Source: JAGDMJ01 sp963809695 (GTDB lineage Bacteria; Bacteroidota; Ignavibacteria; UBA10030; UBA6906). Taken from it: 64,000 nt of DNA. Position numbers and translations under genes: made by a program. The stretch lies in the NCBI GenBank assembly GCA_963809695.1, contig CAWEKI010000006.1:248001-312000 (forward strand). The letters run 5' to 3'. The notes beneath the pieces were generated by a model. It searched no databases. It saw nothing but the letters and a program-made list of their open reading frames with translations, and was not told the origin of the DNA. Below, piece after piece: positions 51,068 to 59,662 of the stretch (position 1 is the first letter of the stretch; each line of letters opens with the position of its first letter).

Positions 51068-51979
51068 TTACCTTTTCAGGGCGCCTCTGACAAACCCGTC
51101 GGCCTCTGCCACCAGGCGGCGCGCTTCATCGGCGTCAACGTCTGCCTTCAGCATGACGATCGCGGTCTTCACGTGCCCGTCCGCCTTTTGAAGCGTCTCC
51201 GCCGCTGTATCATAGTCGACGCCCGCAGCCATCATGACAATCCGCCTCGCCCGCTCGACGAGCTTGTTGTTGGTCAACTGCAGGTCCACCATCATGTTCT
51301 CATAGACCTTCCCCATGCGCACCATCGCTGTCGTGGTGAGCATGTTGAGCACAAGCTTTTGCGCCGTCCCGGACTTCATTCGGGTCGAACCCATGAGGAC
51401 TTCTGCACCCACCTCGGGACAGATGGCGACATCGACCTCGAGATTGAAGTCTGATCGCGGGTTGGTAGTAACATAGAGCGTCGCCGCCCCGAGTTCGCGC
51501 GCCCGGCCCACTGCGGCCACGACATACGGGGTGCGCCGGCTGGCGGCAATGCCGCACACGACGTCGCTCGGCCCAACGTGCAGGGAGTCCACATCGAGCC
51601 GCGCCTGCACCTGATTGTCCTCCGCCCCCTCCTGAGAGCTGAACATGGCAGTCCTCCCGCCGGCGAGCATGCCAACCACCTGGGAGGCATCGGTGCCGAA
51701 CGTGGGAGGGCATTCCGAGGCGTCGATGATCCCGAGTCTGCCGCTCGTGCCTGCTCCCACGTAAATCAAGCGACCGCCGCGGCGGAAGGCCGCCACGATA
51801 AGATCGACCGCCTGGGCAATGAAAGGGATCTCCCTCTCGACTGCGAGAGGAACGAGCTTGTCCTGGGCGTTGATCAGGCGGAGCACCTCCTCCACGGAGA
51901 GCACGTCCAGGTCACGCGAGACGGGATTGCGCTGTTCGGTGAGGAGCCGTGCAAGGGAATTGAGCTGTTCAAGGGCCAT
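51068..51979 (-). CDS. murQ: N-acetylmuramic acid 6-phosphate etherase
   Basis: The 303-residue SIS-domain lyase cleaves the lactyl ether of MurNAc-6-phosphate, giving GlcNAc-6-phosphate and lactate. The family motifs are RLIYVGAGTSGRLGIIDASE, the PPTFGTDASQVVGMLAGG segment, the catalytic Glu region QEGAEDN and GSTRMKSGTAQKLVLNMLTT. The C-terminal UBA-like helices (ADGHVKTAIVMLKADVDADE) are present. It points to peptidoglycan recycling, although no NagK or AnmK gene is adjacent. Confidence 0.95.
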   Translation of the reverse strand: MALEQLNSLARLLTEQRNPVSRDLDVLSVEEVLRLINAQDKLVPLAVEREIPFIAQAVDLIVAAFRRGGRLIYVGAGTSGRLGIIDASECPPTFGTDASQVVGMLAGGRTAMFSSQEGAEDNQVQARLDVDSLHVGPSDVVCGIAASRRTPYVVAAVGRARELGAATLYVTTNPRSDFNLEVDVAICPEVGAEVLMGSTRMKSGTAQKLVLNMLTTTAMVRMGKVYENMMVDLQLTNNKLVERARRIVMMAAGVDYDTAAETLQKADGHVKTAIVMLKADVDADEARRLVAEADGFVRGALKR

Positions 51980-52000
51980 GTTGCAATAACGGATATAAAG

Positions 52001-52738
52001 TTAGAATTCCACGATCACCAGGCGCTTGTCCTCCAGGCCGATCTCTTCACTGCCGGGAAAGACCAGCGCCGCGACGGTGATGACCGCTCCGGGTACCTTC
52101 TGTTGTGCGCGCCGGACCTCTTCAGCCAAATCTCCCCCCTTCAACGCAACCAGCAATGGCGTGGTCAGATGATGCCCTGCTGGTCCGGTTATCCGGTGCG
52201 GGATCCCCTTCCCTTTCGCTCCCCTCAAAAGAGGCCTCGACCAGCGAACCAGCTCCTCAAGCGGAGCAACCGCACGGGCTACAACAACATCAAACGCAGC
52301 GGTGAGAAGACTCTTCTTCGGGATCTCCTCTGCCCTGCCGGTCTCCACACGCACATTTTGAAGAGCAAGCTGCCCAACCATATCTTGAACTGCAACAGTC
52401 TTCTTCCGGATAGAATCGAGCAACACAATATGCAGATCGTTCCGCACAATCGCCAGCGGAATCCCGGGCAGCCCTCCCCCGGTCCCCAAGTCGAGCAACC
52501 TCATACCCGCCCCCGGCTGCAGGAAGAATAGAATGGACAGAGAGTGCAAGATGTGACTCCACCAGATGTTCTCCTCGTCCCTCCGGGATACCAGGTTGAC
52601 CCGGGCATTCCAATCCCGCAGCAGCTCAACGTAGCGATTGAGCAACGCGACTTGCTGATCATCAAGCCTCAATCCATTCTCACGGCAGATGCGGGAGAAG
52701 TGGAGTGAAGTGTCCAAGAAAGATGGATCCGAGTGCAT
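52001..52738 (-). CDS. rsmG: 16S rRNA m7G527 methyltransferase
   Basis: A 245-residue SAM-dependent enzyme modifying G527 in 16S rRNA; loss causes low-level streptomycin resistance in other bacteria. LLDLGTGGGLPGIPLAIVRN is the SAM motif, LVSRRDEENIWWSHILHSLS the N-terminal signature and VVARAVAPLEELVRW the later conserved loop. The C-terminal part (PGSEEIGLEDKRLVIVEF) is slightly longer than E. coli RsmG. Located next to mnmG with a parS-like site between. Confidence 0.93.
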   Translation of the reverse strand: MHSDPSFLDTSLHFSRICRENGLRLDDQQVALLNRYVELLRDWNARVNLVSRRDEENIWWSHILHSLSILFFLQPGAGMRLLDLGTGGGLPGIPLAIVRNDLHIVLLDSIRKKTVAVQDMVGQLALQNVRVETGRAEEIPKKSLLTAAFDVVVARAVAPLEELVRWSRPLLRGAKGKGIPHRITGPAGHHLTTPLLVALKGGDLAEEVRRAQQKVPGAVITVAALVFPGSEEIGLEDKRLVIVEF

Positions 52739-52773
52739 ACTTTCTTCGCTCTGATGAGCATGAGGTTTCGGAT

Positions 52774-52789
52774 TGTTCCACGTGGAACA
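52774..52789. promoter_or_regulatory. parS site (perfect palindrome)
   Basis: TGTTCCACGTGGAACA is a perfect 16-base palindrome matching the ParB-binding parS consensus. It lies in the 52-base gap between rsmG and mnmG, near the origin, where parS sites normally cluster. ParB spreads from it and organises origin segregation with SMC. No parA or parB gene is in the window. Confidence 0.92.
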
Positions 52790-52790
52790 T

Positions 52791-54671
52791 TTACCTTAGC
52801 AACACCACCATCAGCACCGATAGGTCGGCCGCCGTCACACCGCTGATCCTCGAGGCCTGCCCGAGTGACCTCGGCTTAATCCTCTGAAGCTTTTCCCTGC
52901 CTTCGTTGCTCAATGACCTAACTCCGGTGAAGTCAAATCCATGAGGGATTGCCACCTCCTCATTCCGTTCAAACTGCCTCACCTGCTCTTCCTGGCGTTT
53001 CAAGTACCCCTCATACTTGGTCTCGATCTCTGCTCGCTCCCGCGCCTCCTTCTCCAAAAGCAATATACTCATGCGCACGTCTGACAGGAGACGGGGCAAT
53101 GAGAGTATGTCGGTCAATGTGACTTCCGGTCTCCGGAGGAGTTGCGCAAGCGGTTCGTTCTCCGTGGGAAGGTCGCTCCAACGGCCGCGGGATATCAACT
53201 CTGCCTCAGCGGGGGTCACTCTCTCCCCCTCCAGGAAGTGCCTGGCCTCGGCAACTCGCCTTTCTTTCAGCCCAAGGTTTTCCAGAGCACTTCTGGGTAT
53301 CAACCCCAAGTTGTACCCTTTCCTCATGAGGCGAGAGTCGGCATTATCCTGGCGGAGCAACAGCCTGTATTCAGCCCGCGACGTGAACATACGATAGGGC
53401 TCCTCCGTGCTCTTGTTGATCAAATCATCGATCATCACACCGATATAGGATTCGCTCCGTTGCAGCGTGAACGACTCCCTCCCTTTCACCTTGAGCGCAG
53501 CATTGATGCCTGCAATCAGTCCCTGGCCGGCCGCTTCTTCGTACCCGCTTGTCCCATTGATCTGCCCCGCAAAGAAGAGTCCGCTGACTAACTTGGTTTC
53601 CAACGTGTGTTCCACCTGGTGCGGAGGGAAGAAGTCATATTCAACGGCGTATCCTGGCCGAAGCATTTCGGACCTCTCCAAGCCGGGAATAGTGACAATC
53701 GCCTCGCGCTGAACATCATCCGGCAGACTGGTGGAGAAGCCGTTCACATAGACAATGTCGGACTCATACCCTTCCGGTTCCAGGAAGATCTGATGCCTCT
53801 CTCGATCGGCGAACCGGTTGAGCTTATCTTCAATCGAAGGACAGTAGCGCGGGCCAATCCCCTTTATCCTGCCGGTGAACATCGGCGAGCGGTCAAAGCC
53901 GGTTTTTAGAATCCGGTGGGTCTCACCATTGGTGTACGTCAGAAACATCGAGATCTGTCTGTTCTCGATCTTTCTGTTCTGAAATGAAAATGGGGCTGGA
54001 TCGAGATCCGGCTCTTGCTCCTCAGTTCTGCCAAAGTCGATCGTGCTTCTCCGCAATCTGGGTGGCGTACCGGTTTTGAGTCTGCCGGAAACGAACCCCA
54101 GATCCATCAGACGCTGGGTGAGGCCTGATGATGCCGGCTCCCCGAACCTTCCACCAACACTCGATCTCTCCCCTGTATGCATCAACGCGTTCAGAAAAGT
54201 ACCGCTACATATGACCAGCGCGGAGCACCCAATCACACTCCCCCCTGCGGTCCGGACCGCTTTCATGGCGGTACCATCCAAAATGAGGTCAACCAGCGTA
54301 TCCGGAAGAACAGTGAGATTCTCCTCTTTCAACACCCGGTGGACTGCTTCTCTACCATACCACTCCCTGTCGTTCTGGCATCGGGGAGACCAGACGGCTG
54401 GTCCTTTGGATTTGTTTAGCATCCGAAAGTGGATTCCGGTTGCGTCCGCGATCTTGCCCATCTCACCTCCTAGGGCATCTATCTCACGGACCAGGTGCCC
54501 CTTGGCTGTCCCACCTATCGCCGGGTTGCAGGACATTCTTCCAATGGCCTTTAAATCCATTGTAAGAAGGGCAGTGCTGCACCCCATCCGGGCTGCAGCT
54601 AGGGAAGCCTCTATTCCGGCATGACCCCCTCCCACTACAATGACATCGAATCTACTCTCCATCCCCGCCAT
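52791..54671 (-). CDS. mnmG: tRNA U34 carboxymethylaminomethyl modification enzyme MnmG
   Basis: A 626-residue FAD protein that with MnmE modifies the wobble uridine of certain tRNAs. The FAD-binding VVVGGGHAGIEASLAAARMG is at the N-terminus, the family motifs CNPAIGGTAKGHLVREIDAL, CSGTFLNALMHTG and FFAGQINGTSGYEEAAGQGL follow in order, and EPYRMFTSRAEYRLLLRQDN lies near 430. The start could be ATG 54671 or 54662. It is bracketed by two parS sites and is complete. Confidence 0.96.
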   Translation of the reverse strand: MAGMESRFDVIVVGGGHAGIEASLAAARMGCSTALLTMDLKAIGRMSCNPAIGGTAKGHLVREIDALGGEMGKIADATGIHFRMLNKSKGPAVWSPRCQNDREWYGREAVHRVLKEENLTVLPDTLVDLILDGTAMKAVRTAGGSVIGCSALVICSGTFLNALMHTGERSSVGGRFGEPASSGLTQRLMDLGFVSGRLKTGTPPRLRRSTIDFGRTEEQEPDLDPAPFSFQNRKIENRQISMFLTYTNGETHRILKTGFDRSPMFTGRIKGIGPRYCPSIEDKLNRFADRERHQIFLEPEGYESDIVYVNGFSTSLPDDVQREAIVTIPGLERSEMLRPGYAVEYDFFPPHQVEHTLETKLVSGLFFAGQINGTSGYEEAAGQGLIAGINAALKVKGRESFTLQRSESYIGVMIDDLINKSTEEPYRMFTSRAEYRLLLRQDNADSRLMRKGYNLGLIPRSALENLGLKERRVAEARHFLEGERVTPAEAELISRGRWSDLPTENEPLAQLLRRPEVTLTDILSLPRLLSDVRMSILLLEKEARERAEIETKYEGYLKRQEEQVRQFERNEEVAIPHGFDFTGVRSLSNEGREKLQRIKPRSLGQASRISGVTAADLSVLMVVLLR

Positions 54672-54686
54672 GTTTCACGTGGAACA
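54671..54686. promoter_or_regulatory. parS-like site (one mismatch)
   Basis: TGTTTCACGTGGAACA matches the parS palindrome at every position except one asymmetry between its halves. It lies between mnmE and mnmG, touching the mnmG start. Together with the perfect site at 52774-52789 it flanks mnmG, 1.9 kb apart. Confidence 0.8.
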
Positions 54687-54690
54687 TCGT

Positions 54691-56067
54691 CTACTTTCCT
54701 ATACAAAATCTTCCAAAAATCTCATTCAGAATCTCTTCGCTGGTGATCTCCCCGGTGATTTCTGCCAGGTGGTTTGCTGCGTCACGGACATCGAAGGCTA
54801 TAAACTCGTTGGTCGCCCCTTTCCTCATTGATTGACGTGCAGTCGCAAGCCCCTCTCTTGCCTTGATGAGGCTTTCAGCGTGGCGCCGGTTCGTCACCTC
54901 CACCGGCACAGATTCAATTCCTTTTCCCTGCACGATCTGCACCAGACGGTTCCGCAGCTCTTCCATCCCCTTCCCTGTTCGCGCCGACACTATAACGCTT
55001 TCCGGCCCCTCCGCAAGATTCGCCGCGGTGAGTTCGTCCAGGAGATCTATCTTGTTGAACACTGCGAGGCAGTGCTGCGACTGCCCAATCCCACGTCGCC
55101 AACCTGATACTTCTTCCCGGTCCAGCGGGGTAGCAGCATCGATTACGTCCAGGAGGATATCTGCCCGCTCCATGATTGCCTTGCTCCTCTTCACTCCTTC
55201 TGTCTCAGCCAGGTCCCTTGTTTCCCGAAGTCCGGCGGTGTCATGCACCCTGAAGAGCATTCCGCCAATCGTGAGATTCTCCTCGAGCGAATCACGGGTC
55301 GTCCCCGGAAGAGGTGTCACGATTGCTCTCTCCTCTTTCAGAAGCGCGTTGAAGATGCTCGACTTGCCCGCGTTTGGTTTTCCGACCAGGACCACCTCCA
55401 CCCCTTCGCGAGCGAGCTTGCCGTGTTCGAAGCTGGAGACCATTCCTTCCAGGGCCTGGTCGATGGCAGTGAGGCGCCTCTCGATTTCTACCGGCGAGAT
55501 CACGGAGAGTCCGTCCTCGCTGAAGTCCAGGTCCACTTCCAGCAACGAGCAAAGGTCCGTGAGTTCTCTGCGGAGCATGCGGATCCGCTCTCCCAGTTTT
55601 CCCTGGAGTTGTTCAAAGGAAGCCTGCCGCATCTTTTCGCTTTTGGCGCGGATCATATCGGCAATCGCTTCTGCTTGCGCCAGGTCCATCTTTCCGTTCA
55701 CAAAAGCGCGACGCGTGAATTCGCCCGCCTCCGCCTGTCGTGCGCCCGCAGCAATGAGCATCCTCAGGACATGTTGTGCCACGAACAAGCCGCCGTGGCA
55801 GCTGATCTCGACCTGATCTTCTCCGGTATAGGAGTGGGGAGAACGGAACACGGTTGCCAGCACCTGGTCGACGGGTACGCCGGTCGGTTCGCCGATAGTG
55901 CCATAATGGACGGTGAAGCCGGCGGCGTCCGCCAGAGCTGTTCTTCCGCGGAAGATGCGGTCGGCGGTATCGATGGATGCCGGTCCGCTCATACGGATAA
56001 CCGCTATTGCGCCTTCGCCGGGCGGCGTCGCAATCGCGGCGATAGTATCGTGCAACCGAAGTTTCAT
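54691..56067 (-). CDS. mnmE: tRNA modification GTPase MnmE
   Basis: The 458-residue GTPase works with MnmG. The tetrahydrofolate-binding N-terminal domain starts at ATG 56067 (MKLRLHDTIAAIATPPGEGA); a TTG two codons earlier is less likely. The G1 motif VGKPNAGKSSIFN is near 225, the TLPGTTRD-type G2 region PLPGTTRDSLEEN follows, DTAGLRET is G3, and the C-terminal FCIGK motif provides the essential Cys. A promoter ending at 56076 would leave only a leader of a few bases. Confidence 0.96.
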   Translation of the reverse strand: MKLRLHDTIAAIATPPGEGAIAVIRMSGPASIDTADRIFRGRTALADAAGFTVHYGTIGEPTGVPVDQVLATVFRSPHSYTGEDQVEISCHGGLFVAQHVLRMLIAAGARQAEAGEFTRRAFVNGKMDLAQAEAIADMIRAKSEKMRQASFEQLQGKLGERIRMLRRELTDLCSLLEVDLDFSEDGLSVISPVEIERRLTAIDQALEGMVSSFEHGKLAREGVEVVLVGKPNAGKSSIFNALLKEERAIVTPLPGTTRDSLEENLTIGGMLFRVHDTAGLRETRDLAETEGVKRSKAIMERADILLDVIDAATPLDREEVSGWRRGIGQSQHCLAVFNKIDLLDELTAANLAEGPESVIVSARTGKGMEELRNRLVQIVQGKGIESVPVEVTNRRHAESLIKAREGLATARQSMRKGATNEFIAFDVRDAANHLAEITGEITSEEILNEIFGRFCIGK

Positions 56068-56075
56068 AATCAAGT

Positions 56076-56104
56076 ATTCTACGAAGAATCGGCCTGACTA
56101 TCAA
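56076..56104 (-). promoter_or_regulatory. Promoter directly before mnmE
   Basis: On the minus strand TTGATA (56099-56104) and TAGAAT (56076-56081) are exactly 17 bases apart. The expected start of transcription falls within a few bases of the mnmE ATG at 56067, and no ribosome binding site is visible there, so the mRNA may be leaderless. Confidence 0.55.
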
Positions 56105-56397
56105 ACCAACGGAGAGTGGCGGATGGGGAAGTCGGAGCTGAGAGGGCCGATCCTCGCGGGACGGGATCACTGAAACGCGGCGGCAGGCGAGCCTGTCGGG
56201 CAAGTATGCACGCGGCCCCGGCCGGCACGAGGCGATATGCGCTTCCGGGGATCGCGGATCCATCAGGTGCGGAAACGTGTGGAGCGCAATCAACTATGAC
56301 CGTTATTGCGTATGAGAGAATTGTCAGGCCTGTGACCCGGAAGCATACGCCTTCCGCTGATATCATGCTCTCTGTGAGAAACACGACAGACACAATG

Positions 56398-56425
56398 AAA
56401 AGGCGGGCCATCTTCAGCCCGCCTT
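56398..56425 (-). terminator. Rho-independent terminator after yidC
   Basis: A 9-bp perfect stem (AAGGCGGGC/GCCCGCCTT, loop CATCTTCA) is followed on the minus strand by TTTTCATT. It sits between the yidC stop and the mnmE promoter and should end transcripts of the rpmH-rnpA-yidD-yidC operon. Confidence 0.75.
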
Positions 56426-56501
56426 GCATGCAACGTCCGTCTTCTTCCGCAGATGAGCACCGGTGAGGTCTTCAGCAAGACCCGTCACCTTTTTATTCTG
56501 C
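56426..56501. other. Spacer between yidC stop and its terminator
   Basis: About 76 bases without a gene. The wider 56105-56397 stretch before the mnmE promoter also shows no credible gene: a minus-strand frame of 116 codons there (from 56429) begins inside the terminator hairpin and has low protein-like character. Confidence 0.4.
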
Positions 56502-58304
56502 CTACTGTTTCAGCTTCGGCAGGTCTTTCGTCAGCCGGTCCATGATGCCGCCAGGCTTGCGTTTCCGCTCCACCTTCCGGAGCGGCTCGTTGCCATGCTG
56601 CTTGTTGATCCAGACTTGCTGCCCGATGGAAAGCAAATTGAAAACGAAGTAGTACAGGTTCAGCCCTGACGGAAGGCTGTTGAACATGAGCGTCATCAGG
56701 ATCGGCATCATCCAGACCATCGTTTTCTGGCGCGGGTCCGTCACGGTCATTTTCTGCTGGACGAACATGGTGATGCCCATGGCCAGCGCCAGGCCGCTTA
56801 TATCCGTTATTCCGAACAGCGGGATCGCAAACGGCAGATGTGCGATCGTGTCGGGGATTGAGAGATCCGTGATCCACCCGATGAAGCTGGCCTGCCGCAG
56901 CTCGATCGACGAACGGAACACCGCGTAGAGAGCGAAGAGGATCGGCATTTGCAATAACAGAGGTAAACAGCCGGCCGCCGGATTGACCCCGTACTCCTTG
57001 TACAGGTTCATGATCGCCTGGTTCATCTTCTGGGGATCATCCTTGTACTTTTCACGCACCTCGTTCATCATCGGGGTCAGCGCCTGCATCTTCTTCATCG
57101 AGTTCATGCTCGTCTTCGTCAACGGATGCAACGCGACCTTGATGATGATCGAAAAGACGATGATGACTACCCCGAAATTCGGGATCAACCAGCGCAAGAG
57201 GTTGAACATCGGGATCATCACGTACTCTGAGATCGGCCGGATAATCCATGCCGCCCCCAGGCTCATCATCCCGTCCAAATGCCGACCGTAGCTCCGGATG
57301 ATGTCGTAATCAAGCGGCCCGATGAAAACCGTCACCTTCGCACTATCCAGAGCCGCCCCTCTCAAGGGGATCTTCAACGCCAGCGCGTACGATTCCTTTT
57401 CCCCGTTGTTCGGCTGGCGCGACCGGGACCCTTCCAGGTACGCACCCTGGCACTTTCCCGGTTCGGGCATCATCACCAACGCAAAGTATTTGTTCCGCGT
57501 GGATACCCAGTCGGTGTTGCCGTTGATATCCCGCTTGACCGGTTCCCCCTCCTTCGTTGCATCCACTTCCGCCAGCTCACCCCCTGAATAGACGTACGCC
57601 ATGGCAAAGCTCGACTCGTCCACGCTGTTGTGCTCGGCGTACCGGAGCCCGTTCTCCCAGACCACCTGGTACTCATAGTTCGAGACCACCTGGTCCATCC
57701 CTTTGAAAAGGAACTCGGTGTCAAAGGAGTATTTGCCGTTGGTGAATGTGTATCGCTTGGTGATCGACCGTCCTTCGGCCACCCGCAACACAAGATCGAT
57801 CGTAAAGCTGGACTCTCCGGTGACGTTGATCGTTTTCCACGCCGGAAAATCTGAATCGAAGTAGAGATTTTTCGTGTCGATCAGCCTCCCGTCACTGGAG
57901 GTGAAGAGCAGGCTGAAGTCTCCTCCTTTATCGAATTCCACAAGCTGCACGGGCTCTTTGTCCCAGGTGAGGTAGTTATGCAGCTCCCACTTGCGGATCA
58001 TTCCGCCCCTCGTCGTGATTTCCGCAGTATACAGGTCTGTCTTAATGATAAGAACCTTCTCCGTCCCACTGGCAGCCTTTGCAAAGAAACGCCCTAGCGC
58101 CGCCGCAGAGGTGTCCGACGGACGCTTCGGCGGAAGAACGGAAGGCGCTGCCGGGACGGTGTCTCGCTGAACTGGTTGCATAGCATGCGCGGAGGCGCTA
58201 TCCGCAGGTGCAGTACGTGGCGGGGTGGTGGGCGTTTGCACCCACATCCAGACGATGAGGATCAGGCCGATAAGAACGAATCCCAGTATCGATTGCTTGT
58301 CCAT
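56502..58304 (-). CDS. yidC: Membrane protein insertase YidC
   Basis: A 600-residue insertase of the Gram-negative type. A first membrane helix (residues 5-17) is followed by a large periplasmic beta-sandwich (about 60-340) and then the five-helix conserved core, with RPISEYVMIPMFNLLRWLIP, the hydrophilic groove region LTKTSMNSMKKMQALTPMMN, YKEYGVNPAAGCLPLLLQMP and WMMPILMTLMFNSLPSGLNL. It inserts and folds inner-membrane proteins with or without SecYEG. The periplasmic domain supports an outer-membrane-bearing host. Confidence 0.96.
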   Translation of the reverse strand: MDKQSILGFVLIGLILIVWMWVQTPTTPPRTAPADSASAHAMQPVQRDTVPAAPSVLPPKRPSDTSAAALGRFFAKAASGTEKVLIIKTDLYTAEITTRGGMIRKWELHNYLTWDKEPVQLVEFDKGGDFSLLFTSSDGRLIDTKNLYFDSDFPAWKTINVTGESSFTIDLVLRVAEGRSITKRYTFTNGKYSFDTEFLFKGMDQVVSNYEYQVVWENGLRYAEHNSVDESSFAMAYVYSGGELAEVDATKEGEPVKRDINGNTDWVSTRNKYFALVMMPEPGKCQGAYLEGSRSRQPNNGEKESYALALKIPLRGAALDSAKVTVFIGPLDYDIIRSYGRHLDGMMSLGAAWIIRPISEYVMIPMFNLLRWLIPNFGVVIIVFSIIIKVALHPLTKTSMNSMKKMQALTPMMNEVREKYKDDPQKMNQAIMNLYKEYGVNPAAGCLPLLLQMPILFALYAVFRSSIELRQASFIGWITDLSIPDTIAHLPFAIPLFGITDISGLALAMGITMFVQQKMTVTDPRQKTMVWMMPILMTLMFNSLPSGLNLYYFVFNLLSIGQQVWINKQHGNEPLRKVERKRKPGGIMDRLTKDLPKLKQ

Positions 58305-58326
58305 GCGTTGTTACTCCATAATGTCG

Positions 58327-58536
58327 TCAGGCCGGGTCGTACCCGCCGGGATGAAATGGATGGCACCGTGCAACCCGCTTGATTCCCCGCCATGTGCCGC
58401 GTAGGGCACCATACTTTCTGATGGCGTCAATCGCATACGCTGAGCATGTGGGATAGTATCTACAGGTATTGGAGGGAAGAAGAGGGGAGAGAAGAACCTG
58501 ATATCCGCGAATGATAAAAATCAGTACGCTCTTCAT
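58327..58536 (-). CDS. yidD: Membrane protein insertion efficiency factor YidD
   Basis: A 69-residue protein from ATG 58536; the frame to 58578 has no start site support. It shows the complete family pattern IRGYQVLLSPLLPSNTCRYY, PTCSAYAIDAIRKYG and CHPFHPGGYDP, with three conserved Cys. An N-terminal amphipathic helix binds the inner membrane. It overlaps the rnpA stop by four bases and lies just before yidC, the conserved order. Confidence 0.95.
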   Translation of the reverse strand: MKSVLIFIIRGYQVLLSPLLPSNTCRYYPTCSAYAIDAIRKYGALRGTWRGIKRVARCHPFHPGGYDPA

Positions 58537-58925
58537 GGACAACTCCGGAACTCCACCTTCGAGATCATCACTCTGCACAAGTTCGCAATGTCCGCCTGGA
58601 CGGACGAGAACGTTACCCGTTCTACCGGGAGGCTGCGTTTTCCTTTAAAGACAAAGAGGACGCGGGCTGAGCATTGGGAGGCACGCAAAGCGGTTCGAAA
58701 GGCTTCCTGTTCCTGCCTGAACGCCTCCCGCATCTGTCTTCGCAGACGATTTCTGCGCGCGGCATTACATGTCCTGCGCGGAACGGCGAATCCTGTCAGC
58801 AGCTCAACCGTGGAAGCATTGTCCAGAAGAAACAAACAGCGAATGAGCTCACCATCTGCACGACGCCCGGAAGCGTACAGCCTGCTGAAGATGTCCCGTC
58901 CGCGGAGGGTCTCCTTCTTCCTCAC
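58533..58925 (-). CDS. rnpA: Ribonuclease P protein component
   Basis: The 130-residue protein subunit of RNase P, which matures the 5' ends of tRNAs. LRGRDIFSRLYASGRR is the N-terminal substrate-contact region, GFAVPRRTCNAARRNRLRRQ with MREAFR the conserved RNR motif. The start is GTG 58923-58925, directly after the rpmH stop. Overlap with yidD (ATGA) indicates coupling. The C-terminal about 15 residues are poorly conserved. Confidence 0.93.
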   Translation of the reverse strand: MRKKETLRGRDIFSRLYASGRRADGELIRCLFLLDNASTVELLTGFAVPRRTCNAARRNRLRRQMREAFRQEQEAFRTALRASQCSARVLFVFKGKRSLPVERVTFSSVQADIANLCRVMISKVEFRSCP

Positions 58926-59072
58926 CTACCGTTCGTCGCTCACGGAAAGCTTCTTCCGACCGCGGGCCCGACGCCGGGCCAGAACCTTGCGGCCATCCTT
59001 GCTCGCCATGCGCTCACGGAACCCGTGCGTGTTCTTTCGTTTCCGCTTATGCGGCTGAAACGTGCGCTTCAT
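58926..59072 (-). CDS. rpmH: 50S ribosomal protein L34
   Basis: A 48-residue basic protein with the whole L34 pattern: MKRTFQPHKRKRKNTHGFRE, RMASKDGRKVLARRRARGRK and KLSV. Slightly longer at the C-terminus than most (SDER). It starts at ATG 59072 with AGGAG ten bases upstream. The rpmH-rnpA-yidD-yidC order beside the origin is highly conserved. A terminator-like hairpin lies in its leader (59126-59159). Confidence 0.96.
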   Translation of the reverse strand: MKRTFQPHKRKRKNTHGFRERMASKDGRKVLARRRARGRKKLSVSDER

Positions 59073-59125
59073 TGCTCGTTGCTCCTGGATCTATGGTATG
59101 AAAAGCCCGGCTACCCCACCGAGTG

Positions 59126-59159
59126 AAAAAAAAAGGGTTGCCCAGAGCTGGACAATCCC
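59126..59159 (-). terminator. Terminator-like hairpin in the rpmH leader
   Basis: On the minus strand GGATTGTCCAG and CTGGGCAACCC pair at ten of eleven positions (one A-C mismatch, one G-U) and are followed by a run of nine T. This looks like a strong intrinsic terminator between the rpmH promoter and its start codon, suggesting attenuation or a short leader transcript. Confidence 0.65.
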
Positions 59160-59191
59160 CGTTCCGCCGGTCATGTGATGCTTAACGAATC

Positions 59192-59220
59192 AAGATAAAA
59201 AACTTATGCCAGACAAACAA
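59192..59220 (-). promoter_or_regulatory. Probable rpmH promoter
   Basis: TTGTTT (59215-59220) and TATCTT (59192-59197) on the minus strand are 17 bases apart. The -10 hexamer is the same as in the mraZ promoter. Transcription would start near 59185, about 110 bases before rpmH, with the hairpin in the leader. Confidence 0.45.
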
Positions 59221-59440
59221 CACAAAAAGAAATTATTCCCTTGCGAACCGCGGTTGTTTGTAGTATTATCAGAAGGGGAGAGAGATAAAATCGGCTGTTG
59301 ACAATATGTGAATAGTATTCCGCCGCCAATCCCATCAACTGCTGTACTTAGCTGTCACATCGCAACGAGCAGTCATGTTCGCAATTGTGATTGCTGTCTG
59401 TAAGCTATTGAAATAAAAGTTGTTAGAGTTTTGGAGGGTG

Positions 59441-59527
59441 TGTGGATATCTCATTGATATCTTTCGCGTTCGCATTAATGGTTTTTGTGTATAAATTTGT
59501 GGATAAGTCGCTGTGTCGTGTGGATAA
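59441..59527 (-). other. Cluster of DnaA boxes
   Basis: TTATCCACA (read on the minus strand) occurs perfectly at 59498-59506 and 59519-59527, with one mismatch at 59441-59449 (ATATCCACA) and 59486-59494 (TTATACACA). All share one orientation. A weaker box (CTATTCACA) lies at 59307-59315. The cluster is the likely DnaA binding part of the origin and may autoregulate dnaA. Confidence 0.85.
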
Positions 59528-59662
59528 TTCTTTTTCTCACAACATAAAAAGCCTTCTGTGAAGGAGCTCGACGGATTACCTAATGTGCAGTAGTACGCAA
59601 CAGCCCCATCACCTATGTCGCATAAACTTCTACCATCGATCTTTTGATTACCGGGATCTCCC

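Larger units (their letters stand above)
59073..59662. other. Origin region upstream of dnaA (oriC part 1)
   Basis: A 590-base divergent gap between rpmH and dnaA. It contains the rpmH promoter and leader hairpin at its left side, several TGTGGATAA-type DnaA boxes at 59441-59527, and AT-rich stretches around 59380-59500 and 59510-59560. A small CCTTC/GAAGG hairpin at 59553-59565 lies close to the dnaA start. This layout, together with dnaA, dnaN and recF, identifies the chromosomal origin. Confidence 0.85.

Noticed and set aside
56079..56429. Minus-strand ORF of 116 codons between yidC and mnmE
   Set aside because: Its start lies in the terminator hairpin after yidC and its end overlaps the mnmE promoter. 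The C-terminal half looks like random translation.
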